The notes beneath the pieces were generated by a model, which did not search any database, was not told the DNA's origin, and was given only the letters and a program-made list of their open reading frames with translations. A stretch of 64,000 bases of DNA from Clavelina lepadiformis (lineage: Eukaryota; Chordata; Ascidiacea; Aplousobranchia; Clavelinidae). Position 1 is the first letter of the stretch. Each line of letters opens with the position of its first letter. Location: positions 24,924,001 through 24,988,000 of the forward strand of contig NC_135240.1 in assembly GCF_947623445.1 (NCBI RefSeq), in the 5' to 3' direction. This document shows, piece after piece, positions 20,832 through 34,041 of this stretch. The translations under genes and the position numbers were made by a program.

Positions 20832-23800
20832 TCAGGTTTCCATCTGCTGTTGGTCATTGGTGTTGGCTGTTTTTCTCAGAGCCCATATTTGTATGTAGGC
20901 CTCTGATAAGGTTATCATCTGTGGAAGGATATCGGTTACGTGAAGGTCCTGCATCTCATACCATAAGTTTGAGCCCTGTTTAATGTAATTGTATGAAGGT
21001 TAACGGTCATATTGATCAATAGATTAACCTACAACACTGCATTCGAGCACACAGACGTTGACTAGCACAGAAATAAAAATCTTAATTAATTGCTCAGAAT
21101 TATTATGACAAGATAGGAAGAAAAAATTTCTGCCACATTATTTAATTAAGACTATAAGTTTTTATTTATCCATGTTGCAACGTGATAGGAATGAAACTTT
21201 TATCACCTGGTGGAGTATGTGAACTCTATAAGATCCTTTTCCTTCATTGGGTTCCCCATCATGAACAATATTTGCCATCAGATCATAACAAGTGTTGGGG
21301 CATTTGGCATCAGCAGCAACTAGTTCCTCGAGATCAATATTTCTAAGGATAAAATATTTTCAAATTTTATACGGTATCGAAACAGGAAAGCCCTTACGCT
21401 GCTTTCAAACTAGTCAGTAAATATACTGAACATTTTGTATTGTAACCAGAGGAGGCAGTTTGTTTAGATGCGTCAAGTACCACTGCTCAAGTTACCTAAA
21501 TGCAATAGAGGCAATGCCGTACTTCTTATGGAACAAAGTACCAACGAGATTGATATCAATACAAAAACGTACTGAAGTTCTGCCAACCACTTAATATATC
21601 ACATAAAGAACAACAAAAGGAACAAACTTGACTGGGAAGTTCACAATAGTGGGATTCTTTTCTGTAAAAAATAGATTCTTCGTAAACCGCTTGATGTAAA
21701 ATATCAAGTACGGAGGCAGTTTTGTGATCTCAAATCGCTTCATTGTGGAATCCCGTTTCCCCTTGTACTCCTGTTTAAAACCGATATATCAATCACGGAA
21801 ATTATTGCAATTTAGCACTTATTCGTGAATAAGAGTAAACTAACCTTTTCAGTCATTCCATTGAATTTGGCTAGTAACATGGAAAGTGGGATTTGGGGAA
21901 TGATGTTGTGCTCCAATTCATCTTTGTAGAGTGGAGCTGATGGAAGGTCAAGGGTCAAGTAGAGGAAGGGTGCTTTTACCATCGTCTCCTGGTACTCTTC
22001 AGTCTCTAGTAGTTTCTTTTTCTGCTCATCTGACTAAATAAACACAAGAATAAAATAATTTGCAAATGTAGTCACTACACCATGGTATGGACACTGCAAG
22101 GTTTACTGTGTTAACATTGGAATGTTTGTTAAAATAGTTTACTTACAAACTCTGGATTAGGAATTTTCCTGGAGAAAACTTTCATTTCGCCTTGAAATGT
22201 TTTAGTAACGATACCTGTATGGAATACAAAGTGATTTAAATGGCGTTACTTCAAAGTTTCAAGATTTTACTCCGGCTCATATATGGAATAAACAAACTTT
22301 AATTAAAACAAAATATGCTAATATAAATTACACCCTTTTGCTGACAAGCTATGAACTTCTTACTGCTGCTACGCTTTTTTGTGCCATTTAAAGCAACGTG
22401 TAGTGAATTCATAAACCATGCAAGTAAATCCAGGGGATCTCCCTGCTTAGTGATTTGAAATCTTTTTCTTGAACACAAAACTATGCTTTGCAACATCTCA
22501 TGAGGTGAAACATGGGCCTAAAAGCACATTTTAACATTCATTTGACAACAACACAACAATGACAAGGTCATATAAAAATGGCCCTAGTAATCACCAATGT
22601 ACAACATATTGCTGGTGATTTGTCATATTGCAGTTCAATGAAAACTACAAAACACAAAAAGTCTGGGTCAAGTTGAGTTTAATCAAGCACGACCTTACTT
22701 TAAAATTCCGAGGATTCCAAAGCTTCCTGATGAGTTCTCCAAACCTGAGAAGATGAAAAACACATCAATATAAGAAAATACAAGTTTTGAAATTTCTTTG
22801 TACCGCCTGTATATTTACCGTTGAGACAGCAATATCATAATATCGCCTGGTGGTCTTTTAATGTGTGAGTAATTCTCCTCACGCAAGAAGTAATTTCGCA
22901 AAGGAGGTACATTGGATAAAGCCTAAAAATATTGGTTTCATTATAATGCAAAAAACCAAGCACCTAAAAACATCAATGCTATAGTATTGCATGGTTGGTG
23001 CATCATTATAATCTTTATATGTGATATTTTTCAAGACAAATAAAGAAGATGGCAAAACTTATCAAAAATTTTATTCCCATGCTAGAATCACTGTACCTGC
23101 AAAACAACATTGCAGTAATCATTAGCTTTGATATTGTTCAAGCCAACGATACCAGGTAAGTAAGTTGTACCGTCATAAGCTCTGGATAGCTTTGACTCTG
23201 ATGCAATTTGCTTTATTTGTACTTTTGTGAATGTGGGATTCAGGACAAACTGCAACAAGAGTAAGAAATTGATGACAAGGTTGATAGTTCCGAGGTAGCA
23301 AACACACCAATTAAAAACTAATCACTGTTATGTCTTCAAGTGAAGAATCAATGATTTGGTAGTTGTCTGGTAAGCAATAAAATTTCAAAGTATAAAGATT
23401 AAGAAAGACATGATGATTGACTTCAACTGAATGGGTATTTGCATGTGACTTTCTCCCACGGCCCTAAAAGAAGTATAGAAGCAAAATGTTGTAGAGTGTA
23501 TCACACAAGAAAGAAATTTGTTTTAACTCAGTGGTTCTCAAACTTGCGACGCCCTGGTGCGTCGTTTTAATTTTCCAAGAGCGTTACACAATAATTCTGT
23601 TTCGTAGCTAAATTTATATCAGCTCATAACAATATATAGTTTTGTCGCACAATAATTTTCTATCTCCTGACACATGAATTCTCCATCTCCCAAGATTCGA
23701 TAAACTTTGCGAAAGCAAGCAAGCCCAAACATCATATTAAATGACATTCTTTTTCATTCATATTTCATTTTTTGTTGTATCATATTTGTTTTCTTTTTTG

Positions 23801-24576
23801 GACATTCATATTTCTTTTTTTGTTGTATCAATAAATGCAACTTTGATAATAAGCGTCTTTATTACATTCTTACCGCTGGTGCGTAGCAACTCCAGCAAAC
23901 TTTTCCAAAGGCATCGTAACGAAAAAAGTTTGAGAATCACTGTTTTAACTGATAACAGATATATAATCTAAGTGATTTATGCATAACATTAATGTTAATT
24001 GTTAATTAATGATAATTATCAACATTGAACTGATTAAAAAATTAAGGAATACTGGCTTAAATGTATTAATTTTGGTCAATTCCTGTTAATATATCATTGA
24101 CTGATTACCATACATTCTATGAATTTCTACAAAATAGAAAGTCGATGATCACATACTTGAAAATACTTTCCACAAACAAGACAAGCATAAACATTTAAAT
24201 GAGAAAGTGATACTGAACAAAGCTTCTCAAAATCAAAATCCAACAAACTCCTGAAATAAAATTGGTCAATTTAAAAACCTTAAATTAGCATTAAGCACAA
24301 AATTGCCAAGCATAGATCAGAATAAACTTATTTTGAAATTTTATTTTTGCATAACTGTACTAAATTGTCATTTGCAAACCTATTGATGGTATCTAGATAA
24401 GGACAACTCCGGCTGCGATCTATTTTTGGAATGTCGACTTCATATGCTTCGTCACCAGATGCATAATCTTCTTCAAGATCACCTAATATTGACTTCTTCA
24501 CGATATTTTCATCCGCCTCTGTGCTCACTTTTCGTTTAGTTCCCTTCATAGAAGTAACTTTAGTGAGATTGGTCAT
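20832..24576 (-). CDS. USP39: USP39/Sad1, U4/U6.U5 tri-snRNP protein, twelve exons
   Basis: Minus-strand exons: 24576-24380, 24250-24157, 23463-23326, 23249-23097, 22922-22819, 22744-22699, 22517-22364, 22214-22147, 22033-21845, 21770-21628, 21342-21207, 20975-20832. All junctions are GT/AG and in phase, giving 521 aa (human 565; the difference is the shorter N-terminus). A zf-UBP domain (CPYLDTIN ... LVCGKYFQGRGRKSH) is followed by a USP-like fold (YLPGIVGLNNIKANDYCNVV, LPPYLIFYIKRFTKN, ITLSEAYIQIW). The position of the catalytic Cys of active USPs is Asp (KANDYCN), as in USP39 elsewhere, so it should be a splicing scaffold rather than a deubiquitinase. Intron 2 (23464-24156) carries a complete hAT-type MITE. 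Confidence 0.96.
23529..23942. mobile_element. hAT-type MITE in USP39 intron 2
   Basis: A 414 bp element with terminal inverted repeats CAGTGGTTCTCAAACTT and AAGTTTGAGAATCACTG, flanked by a perfect 8 bp target duplication TTTTAACT (23521-23528 and 23943-23950). This end is typical of hAT/Charlie-like elements. It contains internal tandem-like TTCATATTTC/TTTTTGTTGTATCA repeats and no transposase. Confidence 0.9.
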
Positions 24577-25856
24577 GACAATTCACAAAAAAAAACTTCC
24601 ACTGAGGACTCTTGCCCTGTCGTGGCAGAGGAGTACAGTTCCAGGTCAATTCAATCTACAGACGATTCAACCAAGGACGACTTATCCCAGGACGCCAACA
24701 TCTGCGCGTTGAAGAAACCTTGGGTATAATCGTCCTGGAATCAATCTTCCATTGGTTGAATTGCCCTTGGTTTATTTGCCCTAGGTTGAATTGATAGAGG
24801 ATTACTTAAGAAGTAAACTGGAGAAAACTCTGTATTCTACGATACATCCATGGCAAGATAGGTTGAAAGTAAGAAGTAAGAGTAAAGGTGAACCAAAACC
24901 AACAACTACAAATATGCACAAGATGTCAATCACACACCACGTTTTGTCTTGTGAGTTAACAGGGAACTCATTTAAGCTTTAGGCAAAGAGGCTCATATGA
25001 AGAGTTAACTACCATCTTCTCCAACAACCACTTGTAGTCAAAAACCTACCAATGCATTTGCTATACATTTGAGGAGATGACTGGTGCAGAGCACAGAACT
25101 TATACCCTTGAAGATTCTATGCATTTTTGCTCAAAAATATTTTAAGGCTTACTGGTGGAAACTGGAATGTCCTTTATTTGAGAGGTGAGGAGAAGGAATG
25201 AAGCCAAACATTATCACTTAAATTTTCCAGCTCCCCAAATAGTTATGAAAATAACTTGAAAACCAAAAAATTAAAAAAAAATTTTTTTGCCGTCTTGCAA
25301 CAGTCAGCGTATTTTTATCATTTTTTTAAAGAAATAGTTTAGAAATGACTTAAGTTCCCCTTTCACTTAATGTTATAGGCATCAGAAAAATACAGAATCG
25401 AAAACTGTTTGTGACTTCTCACATCAACATGATGGCACCGCAAATAGGCCAAACATAACAGCCTTTAGTTTTGAACCGCATTTGGTGCACCGCATAGCCA
25501 ACTACAAATTAAAACCACATACAATAACTATCTTGAACTTTAATAGGCTATTTTAATGCAAGGGCACTAAAGAAACCAAGCATTATTTCCAACACAAGAG
25601 CTCAAATAAAACAAAATAATGTTACTAAACAAAATTTTCAGAATGCCATGTACTGTTTAGGCTATATTGTATATATACGGTATACACATATACTAAAATT
25701 AGGCATACCTTTTCAGGAAATTTAGTCGTCATATTTCTGCTTCTGTTCTTTCAGAAAAGGTAAAAGTAAAATTATTCTACACTATTTCAAACTATAACAG
25801 AAATTATAAAAAACAGTGTCAAACCACCGGTTACTCATGTGTGCTATTGCCTAAAA
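24577..25856. other. intergenic upstream of USP39
   Basis: Contains a degenerate inverted-repeat region at about 24650-24800, where ATTCAACCAAGG-type motifs recur on both strands around a GTCCTGG core, possibly a decayed MITE. Nothing else was recognised; short frames here have no family resemblance. Confidence 0.4.
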
Positions 25857-26051
25857 CAGGGATGTCCAACCTGCGGCCCGCGGGCCACAGTGCGGCCCGC
25901 CTGAGATTTTTGTGCGGCCCGCTAGTCATTTTCACTCCAAAAGTATGTACTTTATGTACCCATTTTTCTTGAAATTTAATAGGTTTTGCGGCCCATTCAA
26001 TTATTTCAAGTGACAATGCGGCCCACTATAATAAAAGGTTGGACATCCCTG
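25857..26051. mobile_element. hAT-type MITE, 195 bp
   Basis: Begins CAGGGATGTCCAACCTGCGG and ends AGGTTGGACATCCCTG, a 16-17 bp inverted repeat, with a perfect 8 bp target duplication GCCTAAAA at 25849-25856 and 26052-26059. The interior repeats GCGGCCC several times. The sharp duplication suggests a fairly young insertion. Confidence 0.93.
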
Positions 26052-27487
26052 GCCTAAAACAACCATTCCGTTGACTAAGTTCGTACATTTTGAGTCTTCA
26101 TTTGTAAGAAAAACTCGCTTAATACAGTAGTCCAAATTTCCCCAGTCATAAGAGATTCGTTCAAGTGGGCAGGGTGAGATGAGTCTTTTGGAAGAGTGCC
26201 AGGAGAGAGAGATCCTGGCATTAAAAACCGAGTGGTTTCACATCTTAACTGAAGAGTATGGCAGCATTTGACAAAAAAAATTTTCAAACCCATTCTACTA
26301 AGCATTTCTTTGCGTGCCGGTTTGTTTTTCATAGCAGCTGCACATCCCAGATAAATTTTAAGTAAACTTCCTGCACACCTGACTGTGTTACGTACATAGA
26401 TGCCTAATGATATAAATTTACTACCACATAAAAGTTTGTTGAAATGGGTTATAATCTTATGTGACCATTTTTTATTTTTGGTACCAACAAACAGAGACGC
26501 TATCTCGATATAGCAACTTGTTTACCCCCTACGGTATCACTTTAAGAAGGGACCTCAAATGAAAATTTATATGCAGTTTATTAGTATATATATTGGGGTA
26601 TGACAGTTTGCGCAGTTTTGGCAAGCAAATACAATCACTACAACGCATTGCATGAAGCATGAGTAAAAACATATTCACAGTAGAGAAAAAAGGCACATGT
26701 GATGTGTGAAAAACGTTTACGATCATCGAAGCGTTAGCAATCAGCCATAAAAATTGGCCCAATTTCAATAAAAATCAATGAAAATTTATCCAGCCCACAG
26801 ATAAATTGATTCAGTAATCTATGGGCTAGTTGAAAGTGTTAGCCTAGAAATTCACTGAAGAAAGATTAAATAGGTGCAGTTGGCTATAGGCCTAGCTGTT
26901 GCACACTTGAGTTAGTACTTCTGAACACCAGAGATCTCGGCGAATGCTGCTACGAAATACAGAGTGCGGCAAGAGCACACTCAAGTGAGGCTACAATTAT
27001 ATTTAGTTTGTCAGTAGCACGTTTAGGGAGAGTAAGGAGCGTTTATAAGAGAATTAGGCTTATATGTGTACTTTGCTGTATTTGTATGCATTTAATCAAC
27101 TTTGGACACAGATTTTACTCATTGTTGAATGATTTACAGCAAGTTTTTCTAGACTAGCAGACAGAGGTTTGCTAAGGTGTCAAACCAACAGCTGGCAGTC
27201 TGTGAGTGCTCTGTGCACCTTTTGCGTACCCAAGATCTTGTCAAACAAAGCAGTCTGGTCAGCGTGCAGTATTAAATCTTGTTTAGTTATTCAAAGTGAC
27301 TAGCCTATTTAAGCGTATGTAGGTCACGCAGCCTGTTGTTAAAGACAGACAGTTAGGTTAGGAAAATGGGTATGCAAAAAGTTCATTTTAGTGATTTAAG
27401 TTTTTTTTGGAGTTAAATTCAGATTAGAAGGTAGATTTAGGTTAGGTACCGGTACGTAGGTTACTACGTTGTATACAATTAAGTTAG

Positions 27488-27599
27488 GGGGTCTAGGAGA
27501 CGAGTGCACAACCACAAGATGCTTTTGTATACTAGAACCCTGCTACTTAAATTAAGACGTCATCTCATGGTTGTGAACTTGTACACTTACAGTATACCC
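27488..27599. mobile_element. palindromic MITE, copy 5 of 5
   Basis: Starts GGTCTAGGAGACGAGTGCAC and ends CTTGTACACTTACAGTATACCC, with the internal TTTGTATACTAGAACCC block and a GACGTCATC core. It is more diverged at its right end. Confidence 0.6.
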
Positions 27600-28383
27600 A
27601 ATTCGTATTTAGGCCTATGTCAAATTGGCGCCAAAACAGCCTACTTTGTTCCATTTGTCTTTAATCTAAATCGGTGTAAAAGCAAAAAAATTGGGAGTAG
27701 GTGTGCTTTAGGCAGGTAGATGTCAGCTAAGTTAATAAGTTTACTCCTTTCCACCTTCCATGCAGTCACCTGCCCGCATCAAGTGAGCAAAAACTTTCTG
27801 ACAGACAATATCTGATAATTTCATACCAATCAAGCTAACAAAATAAAAGGGATAGAATTTTTTAACAGATAACGGGAACATTCAAATGCATAAGAGATAA
27901 CAAAAACTATAAATGAAATTCATAATTCCGAAAGGCAGAGAATTTTTAACATTTTGGAATATCCAATAATCTACGCGGCGCCGGTCCGTGTTGGGTATTA
28001 CAAGATTTTTACATAACGGCTAACCAACTGCTTTGACTCTTGATAAGTGCCTTCACGTCTTGCAGAAGTCAAAAAAAGATTTATAGTGGGAAACGAAGAC
28101 CTAATTTTGTGATGAACTCAATGGGAATTGGAAAAAAATTCTTTGTTAATTTCCCCTGATGTGTTTTGTAGCGTTCACTACCTTGTCTGCTTTATAGTGG
28201 AAGGATATTACGTTTATTTGCCCAAAGAATTATTGTGTTTTTTCTGTTTATTCTTTGTTCGCATTTTGAATCGGTCGTCTTTTTGACATGGAGGCATACA
28301 GACGCTCTTTTTGAGACGTCTCTATTCGCATCAAGTTATACATGCGCTTCGGCACATGTTATTTGCAAATAAACGTCTGTCTT

Positions 28384-28676
28384 GACGGTGACACGACGAT
28401 TATATCCTGCCAAACTATCAGCTTTACTTTATTTATATTTAATGTGTTCAAATTATGTGTTTTTTAATTTGGGTTTGGTGGCCGTGCTGATGCTATTAAC
28501 TTTTTTTACGTTCTCATATCAATCGGTAATGCACGTTTTTGCTTTCGAGGCCTTTACACATTTGTCCGTCAATTTGTGGAAAATATTGTCATTAACTGCT
28601 AAAATGTTTGCGACCATTTGGGTCGGCACAATTTTTCGTCCCCCACATTGAAGACGAAAAAATAAATAAATGAATG
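28384..28676 (+). repeat. dispersed repeat R1, copy 1
   Basis: Shares about 260-290 bp with 48276-48537: both start TGACGGTGACA, pass through CTGCCAAACTATCAGCTT, AATTTGGGTTTGGTGG and ATGTTTGCGACCA, and end GAAGACGAAA followed by an A/T-rich AAATGAATGA tail. The tail suggests a retroposed or SINE-like unit, but no tRNA-like head is visible. An 89-codon frame inside is incidental. Confidence 0.75.
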
Positions 28677-31329
28677 AAAATGATATCAAGCTAGCCGTAG
28701 TCGTAGATCAGGAATAGCTTGTAACGAAAAGTGGATATGATACCTTAACTTGTAAGGTTGACCCACTTCACTACAATGTTTGCTTGTTGAATTGTTTATT
28801 GCGGGTGATGATATTGGTATATGAGTATCATAAGGTCGTTGTCTGCTTTTCTCAACCTCGGACTTAATTGTTCACCTTAACTGCTTATTGTCTTATGAAG
28901 ATGACAACAAAGTTGTTTAACTTGATACTGAACGTCTTCAAACTGAATTCAACAATGGTTACATAGGAATGACAACTGTATAAACTGATTATATTGAACC
29001 TTCTTGAAACGATTACATTTGAACAGAACATTGGCACAGCAACAGCATAAAAACCTCCATGTTACAGCGTTGATTGCAATAATAATAATGAATGAACAAC
29101 TGTGTATAAATCATGTAATATAGGCATGATATTTAATGCCACGACTTCAAACGATAGGCAGGAAATCATTGATACGTCATGTTATGCTTCGCTGATTCGA
29201 TACTCGAAGACGAGAATTCTATATCTTATCTGTAGGCTATATTAAAAATATGATCACAAGCTCAACCAAACTCAAGCTTACGCTAAGCAGTCAAACGAAT
29301 GGCTTTAAATAAACAAACAAAAAAGCTATATTATACTCAGCAGTCAACCGTATTTATACTCATCCCAACTCTTGTTGAGTTAAAAATCACTGCTCAGTGC
29401 CAAGAACTCAGGCCTTAGATGAAATGGAGGACAAAGTGTTCAATATCCAAACTGCGCTAGTCAGATTACGGCTCCTTTTCTGCTGAGTCAAAAACCATAA
29501 TTTGGTTTGAATTTATGACGTCACAAGACGGACATGTTTCGACACTACACCGTAGTATAACAATAACAATTAATTGAACAAAATAAACTCTTTTATCAGA
29601 TGAAAGAAGAATAACATCAATACAACATAAATTTCAAGTTACACTAGGGTATTTCCCTAACCTACGTTATCAACCCCCTTGAAGGACCTTACAATTTTAT
29701 GTATTTGTAGCAGACCCAACGCTGACTGTATTCGTTCATAATAAAATATACTGACACAGAAATACTTTTTTAAAAATTTAAAATGGAGCAAAAATAACAT
29801 TTTATTTTGTTTACAAGAAAAAAGCTGGCAGCTAAAAAAAAATCAATCTTCGCAATAATCTCAACGCAGCCAAAAAGCACCGGCTGTTTGACTGGCAATC
29901 CTTTTTGAGACTAATGTACACTGTACAGGTCACGCCCTAGGCTACTGGGTAAATCAAAATCATCGACATGCGGAAGTAAGTTGTTATGTGAATTAGGGTG
30001 GAGGTTTTTTGTATTAAATAAGCAAGTAAAGCAGATACTTTTTAAAGTTACGGCGGCTAGTGGTCATTTACCAAGTTGGATGAAGCTTTATTACGCTGTT
30101 AGTTTATTTTATGGCATTTTTTGTTACTTTTTTACTTGTTTCTCGTTACCGAGCAATATTTTTCATTGGCCTTGGGCTGGTAGGCCTAGCTTAGCCTACG
30201 TGCAAAATGTGGTTTGTAAAAACCAATTTGAAATGGTCAATGGTACCAGTGCTGTGCCAAATTTGTTCCGGGCATTGTGAGTTTGTATTGTTTTCTTGTT
30301 TGTAAGTTAAGTAAGAAAGTTAACCTTGTAAGTTTTCCCTGAACCCAAAAATATATCTCAAAGGTTTTCCAGCGGAAAATTTACGCCGAGTCATGCCAAA
30401 CCTCTATGTTGCATTGGCAGGAACAAATTTGGCCGAACACCAGTATGAATTTTTTTTTTGTGCGAAAAAGGGTTCTGTAGCTTACTTTCGTGAGATCGTA
30501 CAGTTTCTGCACAGGACATAAAAATTTCCTTTTAAGCTTGAAGATAAAGTTTTTCTTAAGTGGGTGAGTTTGATACGATAGAAGTTAAAAAAGTATTGTG
30601 TCTAAAGAAACTTGGTGTACAGTTATAAAAAGAAACGTGCTTATTACCTGCGTAAATTCCATGAACTTGCACCAAAAATTAATATTAAAATAGTGAATTT
30701 TTGGTAAAATTAGGACACTGGATACTTTCGTAGACTGGCTATCTAACCCTACCAGAACAGTCGTACTCTGCTGGATATCGACAGAAAAGCGTGGTACCAC
30801 AGCATTATGCCTGTTTTGCGTCTGTTTTGTGGGCAGTTGTTAACAACTTAATAGTGATTAACCACATTGGAAAGTTTGCTAAGTCTGTAACTCTGTGGGG
30901 AATAAAATTCATTCAAGCATATAATGGCTGTTATCTTAACTTCGCAGGATATCTCTCACTCAAAAACTGCAAACTTTCCAATTTGGCTGATTAGCCTATG
31001 ATCGTGCAGAGTTTAGGGTATTTTTTACAATGAAATAAAAATACAGTGAAAACATAAACAGTAAACATGCTTTTAACATAGATCCTTTATCAATCAATCT
31101 TTTTATTTGGCATTAAAAACAAGATTTGGAACAAAATCAATGCAGTTGTTTTATCCACCAAATAAGCAGGCAATCTTTTGGTGTGTTCAAGCAGCAGATG
31201 GTTAAAAATGAATCTTCTCGTGATCAGTAATAAGTTACTAACTTAAAGGCCTACCTGCCAAGTAGAAAAAGTTCTTGCGCTAACACATTACAAACAACTA
31301 TATCTGATCGAACCTTTCATCCTGATTGC

Positions 31330-31530
31330 AAAGTACAACAGTTTTCAACAGGAAATTGAGCTGCAAAGACACAAGTTTTTACATGCACTAAAATCTTAAT
31401 ACTTATTATATGTAATTATTATAAATTGGCATTGGCAATCGACTAACTTTTGCTTATTATGAATGCATGAAGACAAAAAATTCAGCATGCACATTGATGA
31501 ATCTCGTGCATGCAACTGCCACACTTTCCA
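31330..31530 (+). repeat. dispersed repeat R2, copy 1
   Basis: Diverged unit recognised by ordered blocks: AAAGTACA start, TTATTATAAATTGGCATT in the middle, a GTGCATG-type block and a GCCACACTTTCCA end. Other copies lie at 32064, 46171 and 47131 in the same orientation. Confidence 0.5.
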
Positions 31531-32063
31531 CTATTGTCCGTCATTGCTGTCGACAAAACTTGCATTAGTTTGTTAATAACAGTGATAACTGTAATCAGTT
31601 ACTAATAATCACCACTAGAACAGTCAGAACAATGTCGTTTCCTCCCTGCTTTTTTGCTGGATTTCTAATGGAGTACTATCTGCCTGGGATCCATTGACAT
31701 CACGCTAGTTGTAGTGGATTTTGTTAGACATTTGTTAGCTGGCGAGATGCTGCCAATTCAAGGCTTGTGGGCATTATATCTTTTTTCCTGAAAAGTTAGT
31801 TTTTGGTAATTTGTTTACTTAAATAGGCTGTATAGTAAAGCATACCTTACCAAACTTCAACGTTTGCCACAAAACCATATGTTAGGGTGGAAGAATGTGA
31901 TAATGGTATACGTAATTAGATGCAATGCCAGAATAGATACCTTATGTTGATGTACTAATGTTACTGTCACTTAACCTAGGGCGACATATATGCCTAGGTT
32001 GGTTCTATCCAATGTTTGCAATTGATTTTCCAAATACAATGCCTATAACTTTGATAAAAGTTA

Positions 32064-32240
32064 TGAAAGTTTTTGATGAGAAATTGTGTTTTATGTCTTT
32101 GTTTATTTGTTATAAATTGGCATTCAAACAGCTAACTTGCCTTGTTGGTTTCCTAGCTGTTGGCCTTACAGTCTGTTAAAGATGAAAAATTTTTCTGTGC
32201 ATGTTAATAAGTCTCATGCTTGAGTGTTTCAAACTTTCCA
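32064..32240 (+). repeat. dispersed repeat R2, copy 2
   Basis: Contains TTTTTGATGAGAAAT, then TTTGTTATAAATTGGCATTC, CTGTGCATG and CAAACTTTCCA, in the same order as the other R2 copies; the most diverged at its 3' end. Confidence 0.45.
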
Positions 32241-33210
32241 TTACAAACCAAAATAACAATGTTCGTCATTTCAAATATGAAAAGCATTAATGATAAAAAT
32301 AGCAAAAATTGTTGACAGAATGCATTCATTGCGATGCTTACACCAAAGATTTGCTATGACAACTGCAATCTTCGAAAAATGGACACATTTGAATGGGTAC
32401 CTCTAAATATTCTGGGTTTCCTTGGTTTCATTGTTCTTTCCTAGGTTTCATGAGATTTGTTAGATTTCCTTACATTTCTTGAAATTTATGATAAAAAAGT
32501 TTCACACTTAATTAAACCATTTAAAAAATCTTTGCTTCAGGGAACCCAGAGCATTTAGAGGAATCGAGTTGTGAATTATAATAGTCCTTTTTTAAAGAGC
32601 ACCCCTTCCTTGCAGTTGCTCTGTGCCACACCAAAGCCTACCCAAATTTACGGTGCATGAAGGTCATGCCTAACTCACTTGGAATGCTCACTGGAATCGT
32701 TTTAAATGTTCAAAGTAGAGACAAAAGTGCACTCGTTTACCAGAATTGTATAAAGCGTATTATCTGTTTATAAAAAATTGACCTAAGATTTAACTTTATT
32801 ACCAAGTAAGAGGTCTTAAATGTTCAAAACAAACCTATGATTAAATAAATGAGGATGGATGCCAGATTGACAGGTTTGTAAACTGTTTGTGATATGTATA
32901 ATTTTTGCATTAATTTGCGATGCCTCTTGCATGGATAATTTTTTTCTCAAAAGCTTTTATGTGTAAAATAGTTAACTGATAAGCATTATTCTGTAAACAG
33001 AAATAACAAGCTATTCTGGTACGATAAAATAGATTGAATAGCATTAACAGTTCTCAAAAAAGTTTTGTGTGGCTGTGCTGTGATCGTACTTATGTAGCAC
33101 CCACTGTGCAGAATTTTTCAATTTGAACTAAGAAAGACTTTCTGCACACAAAATCTTCCTACTGCAAATGTGTGCCAGCATATTTTCTTCTTTAGAAGGT
33201 TATAAATACA

Positions 33211-34041
33211 ATGAATAATTGCACAACATTGTCTATTTTACTTCATACTACTGGAAATGTAGGTTTAATTTACTCTCTACTGCGCTTTTGTAAGCTTTCA
33301 ACAAGTACAATCATGTCTACGTCTGCAAACAGTAGTACTAGGACATCCAAGCCTAAAGGAAAACCAACAAAACCTTTAAAACGAAAAAAAGTTGAAGAAA
33401 AAATATTGCCAGAGTTTTCCGAAAACCAGCTAGACAATAAATCACCAAAGACATCAAAATTTTCTGTTCCAATTAGAGAAAATAACGGAGTATTTATTTT
33501 TCAAGATCATCCTGAGTTTAAGCCAAATTTATCACCAAAAGAAGTTTTGCAAGCTGGTAGTTTTGGTGGCACTTACTATCGGCCTATTAAGTCTGGTGTA
33601 ACAAAGGAAAGCTATGGACCCGAAGTTTGGGAAGAACTTCCCAAAGACTGGCTTAAAGGTTTGAACATTAAGAAACAAGTTGCATCACCCAATTATGACG
33701 TTAATGTAAATAAATACAAAGTTAAGTGTGGTGGCTCACTGGAGATGTGGGAGTCTTCTAACTGGATTAAAGCGCAGGATCCGTACGGCTGGTTTCAGTG
33801 GTACTGCAGATTTTTTCTTGGACGGAGATCGGATGATGATAAACGTCAAATTAGCAGATGGCTTCGATGTGCAGGAGAAACTGGAAGGTGGAGAAATAAC
33901 CTCATAGGAAAAATTTTTCGAGCGCACGGCCATTACAATGACAAAAGCATCTCACCTGTAGTTAGACAAGTTTTGCTGCACTGGGCGTATGTGCTAACTG
34001 AACCGGATTACAAGAAAAGAGCTGCAAAGCTAAAAACGTAA
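33211..34041 (+). CDS. conserved uncharacterised protein (GGTYYRPI-type)
   Basis: An intronless frame of 276 codons. The first 34 residues are hydrophobic or Ser/Thr-rich and may be untranslated: an internal Met at 33313 (MSTSANSSTRTSK) is an equally good start, giving 242 aa. After a Lys/Pro-rich basic stretch comes a folded domain with GSFGGTYYRPIKSGV, the KYKVKCGGSLEMWESSNWI segment, a strikingly aromatic DPYGWFQWYCRFFLGRR motif and GETGRWRNNLIGKI. I recall similar proteins in algae, fungi and some invertebrates without an assigned function and know of no vertebrate counterpart. The stop lies only ~94-118 bp before the next start, with no poly(A) signal seen between, which suggests a tunicate-type operon with the RGS gene. 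Confidence 0.8.
   Translation: MNNCTTLSILLHTTGNVGLIYSLLRFCKLSTSTIMSTSANSSTRTSKPKGKPTKPLKRKKVEEKILPEFSENQLDNKSPKTSKFSVPIRENNGVFIFQDHPEFKPNLSPKEVLQAGSFGGTYYRPIKSGVTKESYGPEVWEELPKDWLKGLNIKKQVASPNYDVNVNKYKVKCGGSLEMWESSNWIKAQDPYGWFQWYCRFFLGRRSDDDKRQISRWLRCAGETGRWRNNLIGKIFRAHGHYNDKSISPVVRQVLLHWAYVLTEPDYKKRAAKLKT

Larger units (their letters stand above)
26060..33210. other. 7 kb gene-poor intergenic region
   Basis: No convincing protein or RNA gene on either strand. It holds palindromic MITE copy 5 (27488-27599), a copy of dispersed repeat R1 (28384-28676) and two copies of dispersed repeat R2 (31330-31530, 32064-32240). Other short frames lack motifs. Promoter elements and 5' noncoding exons of the gene at 33211 may lie here but cannot be pinned down. 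Confidence 0.5.

Noticed and set aside
28382-28651. 89-codon hydrophobic frame
   Set aside because: It lies entirely within dispersed repeat R1, whose second copy does not keep the frame.
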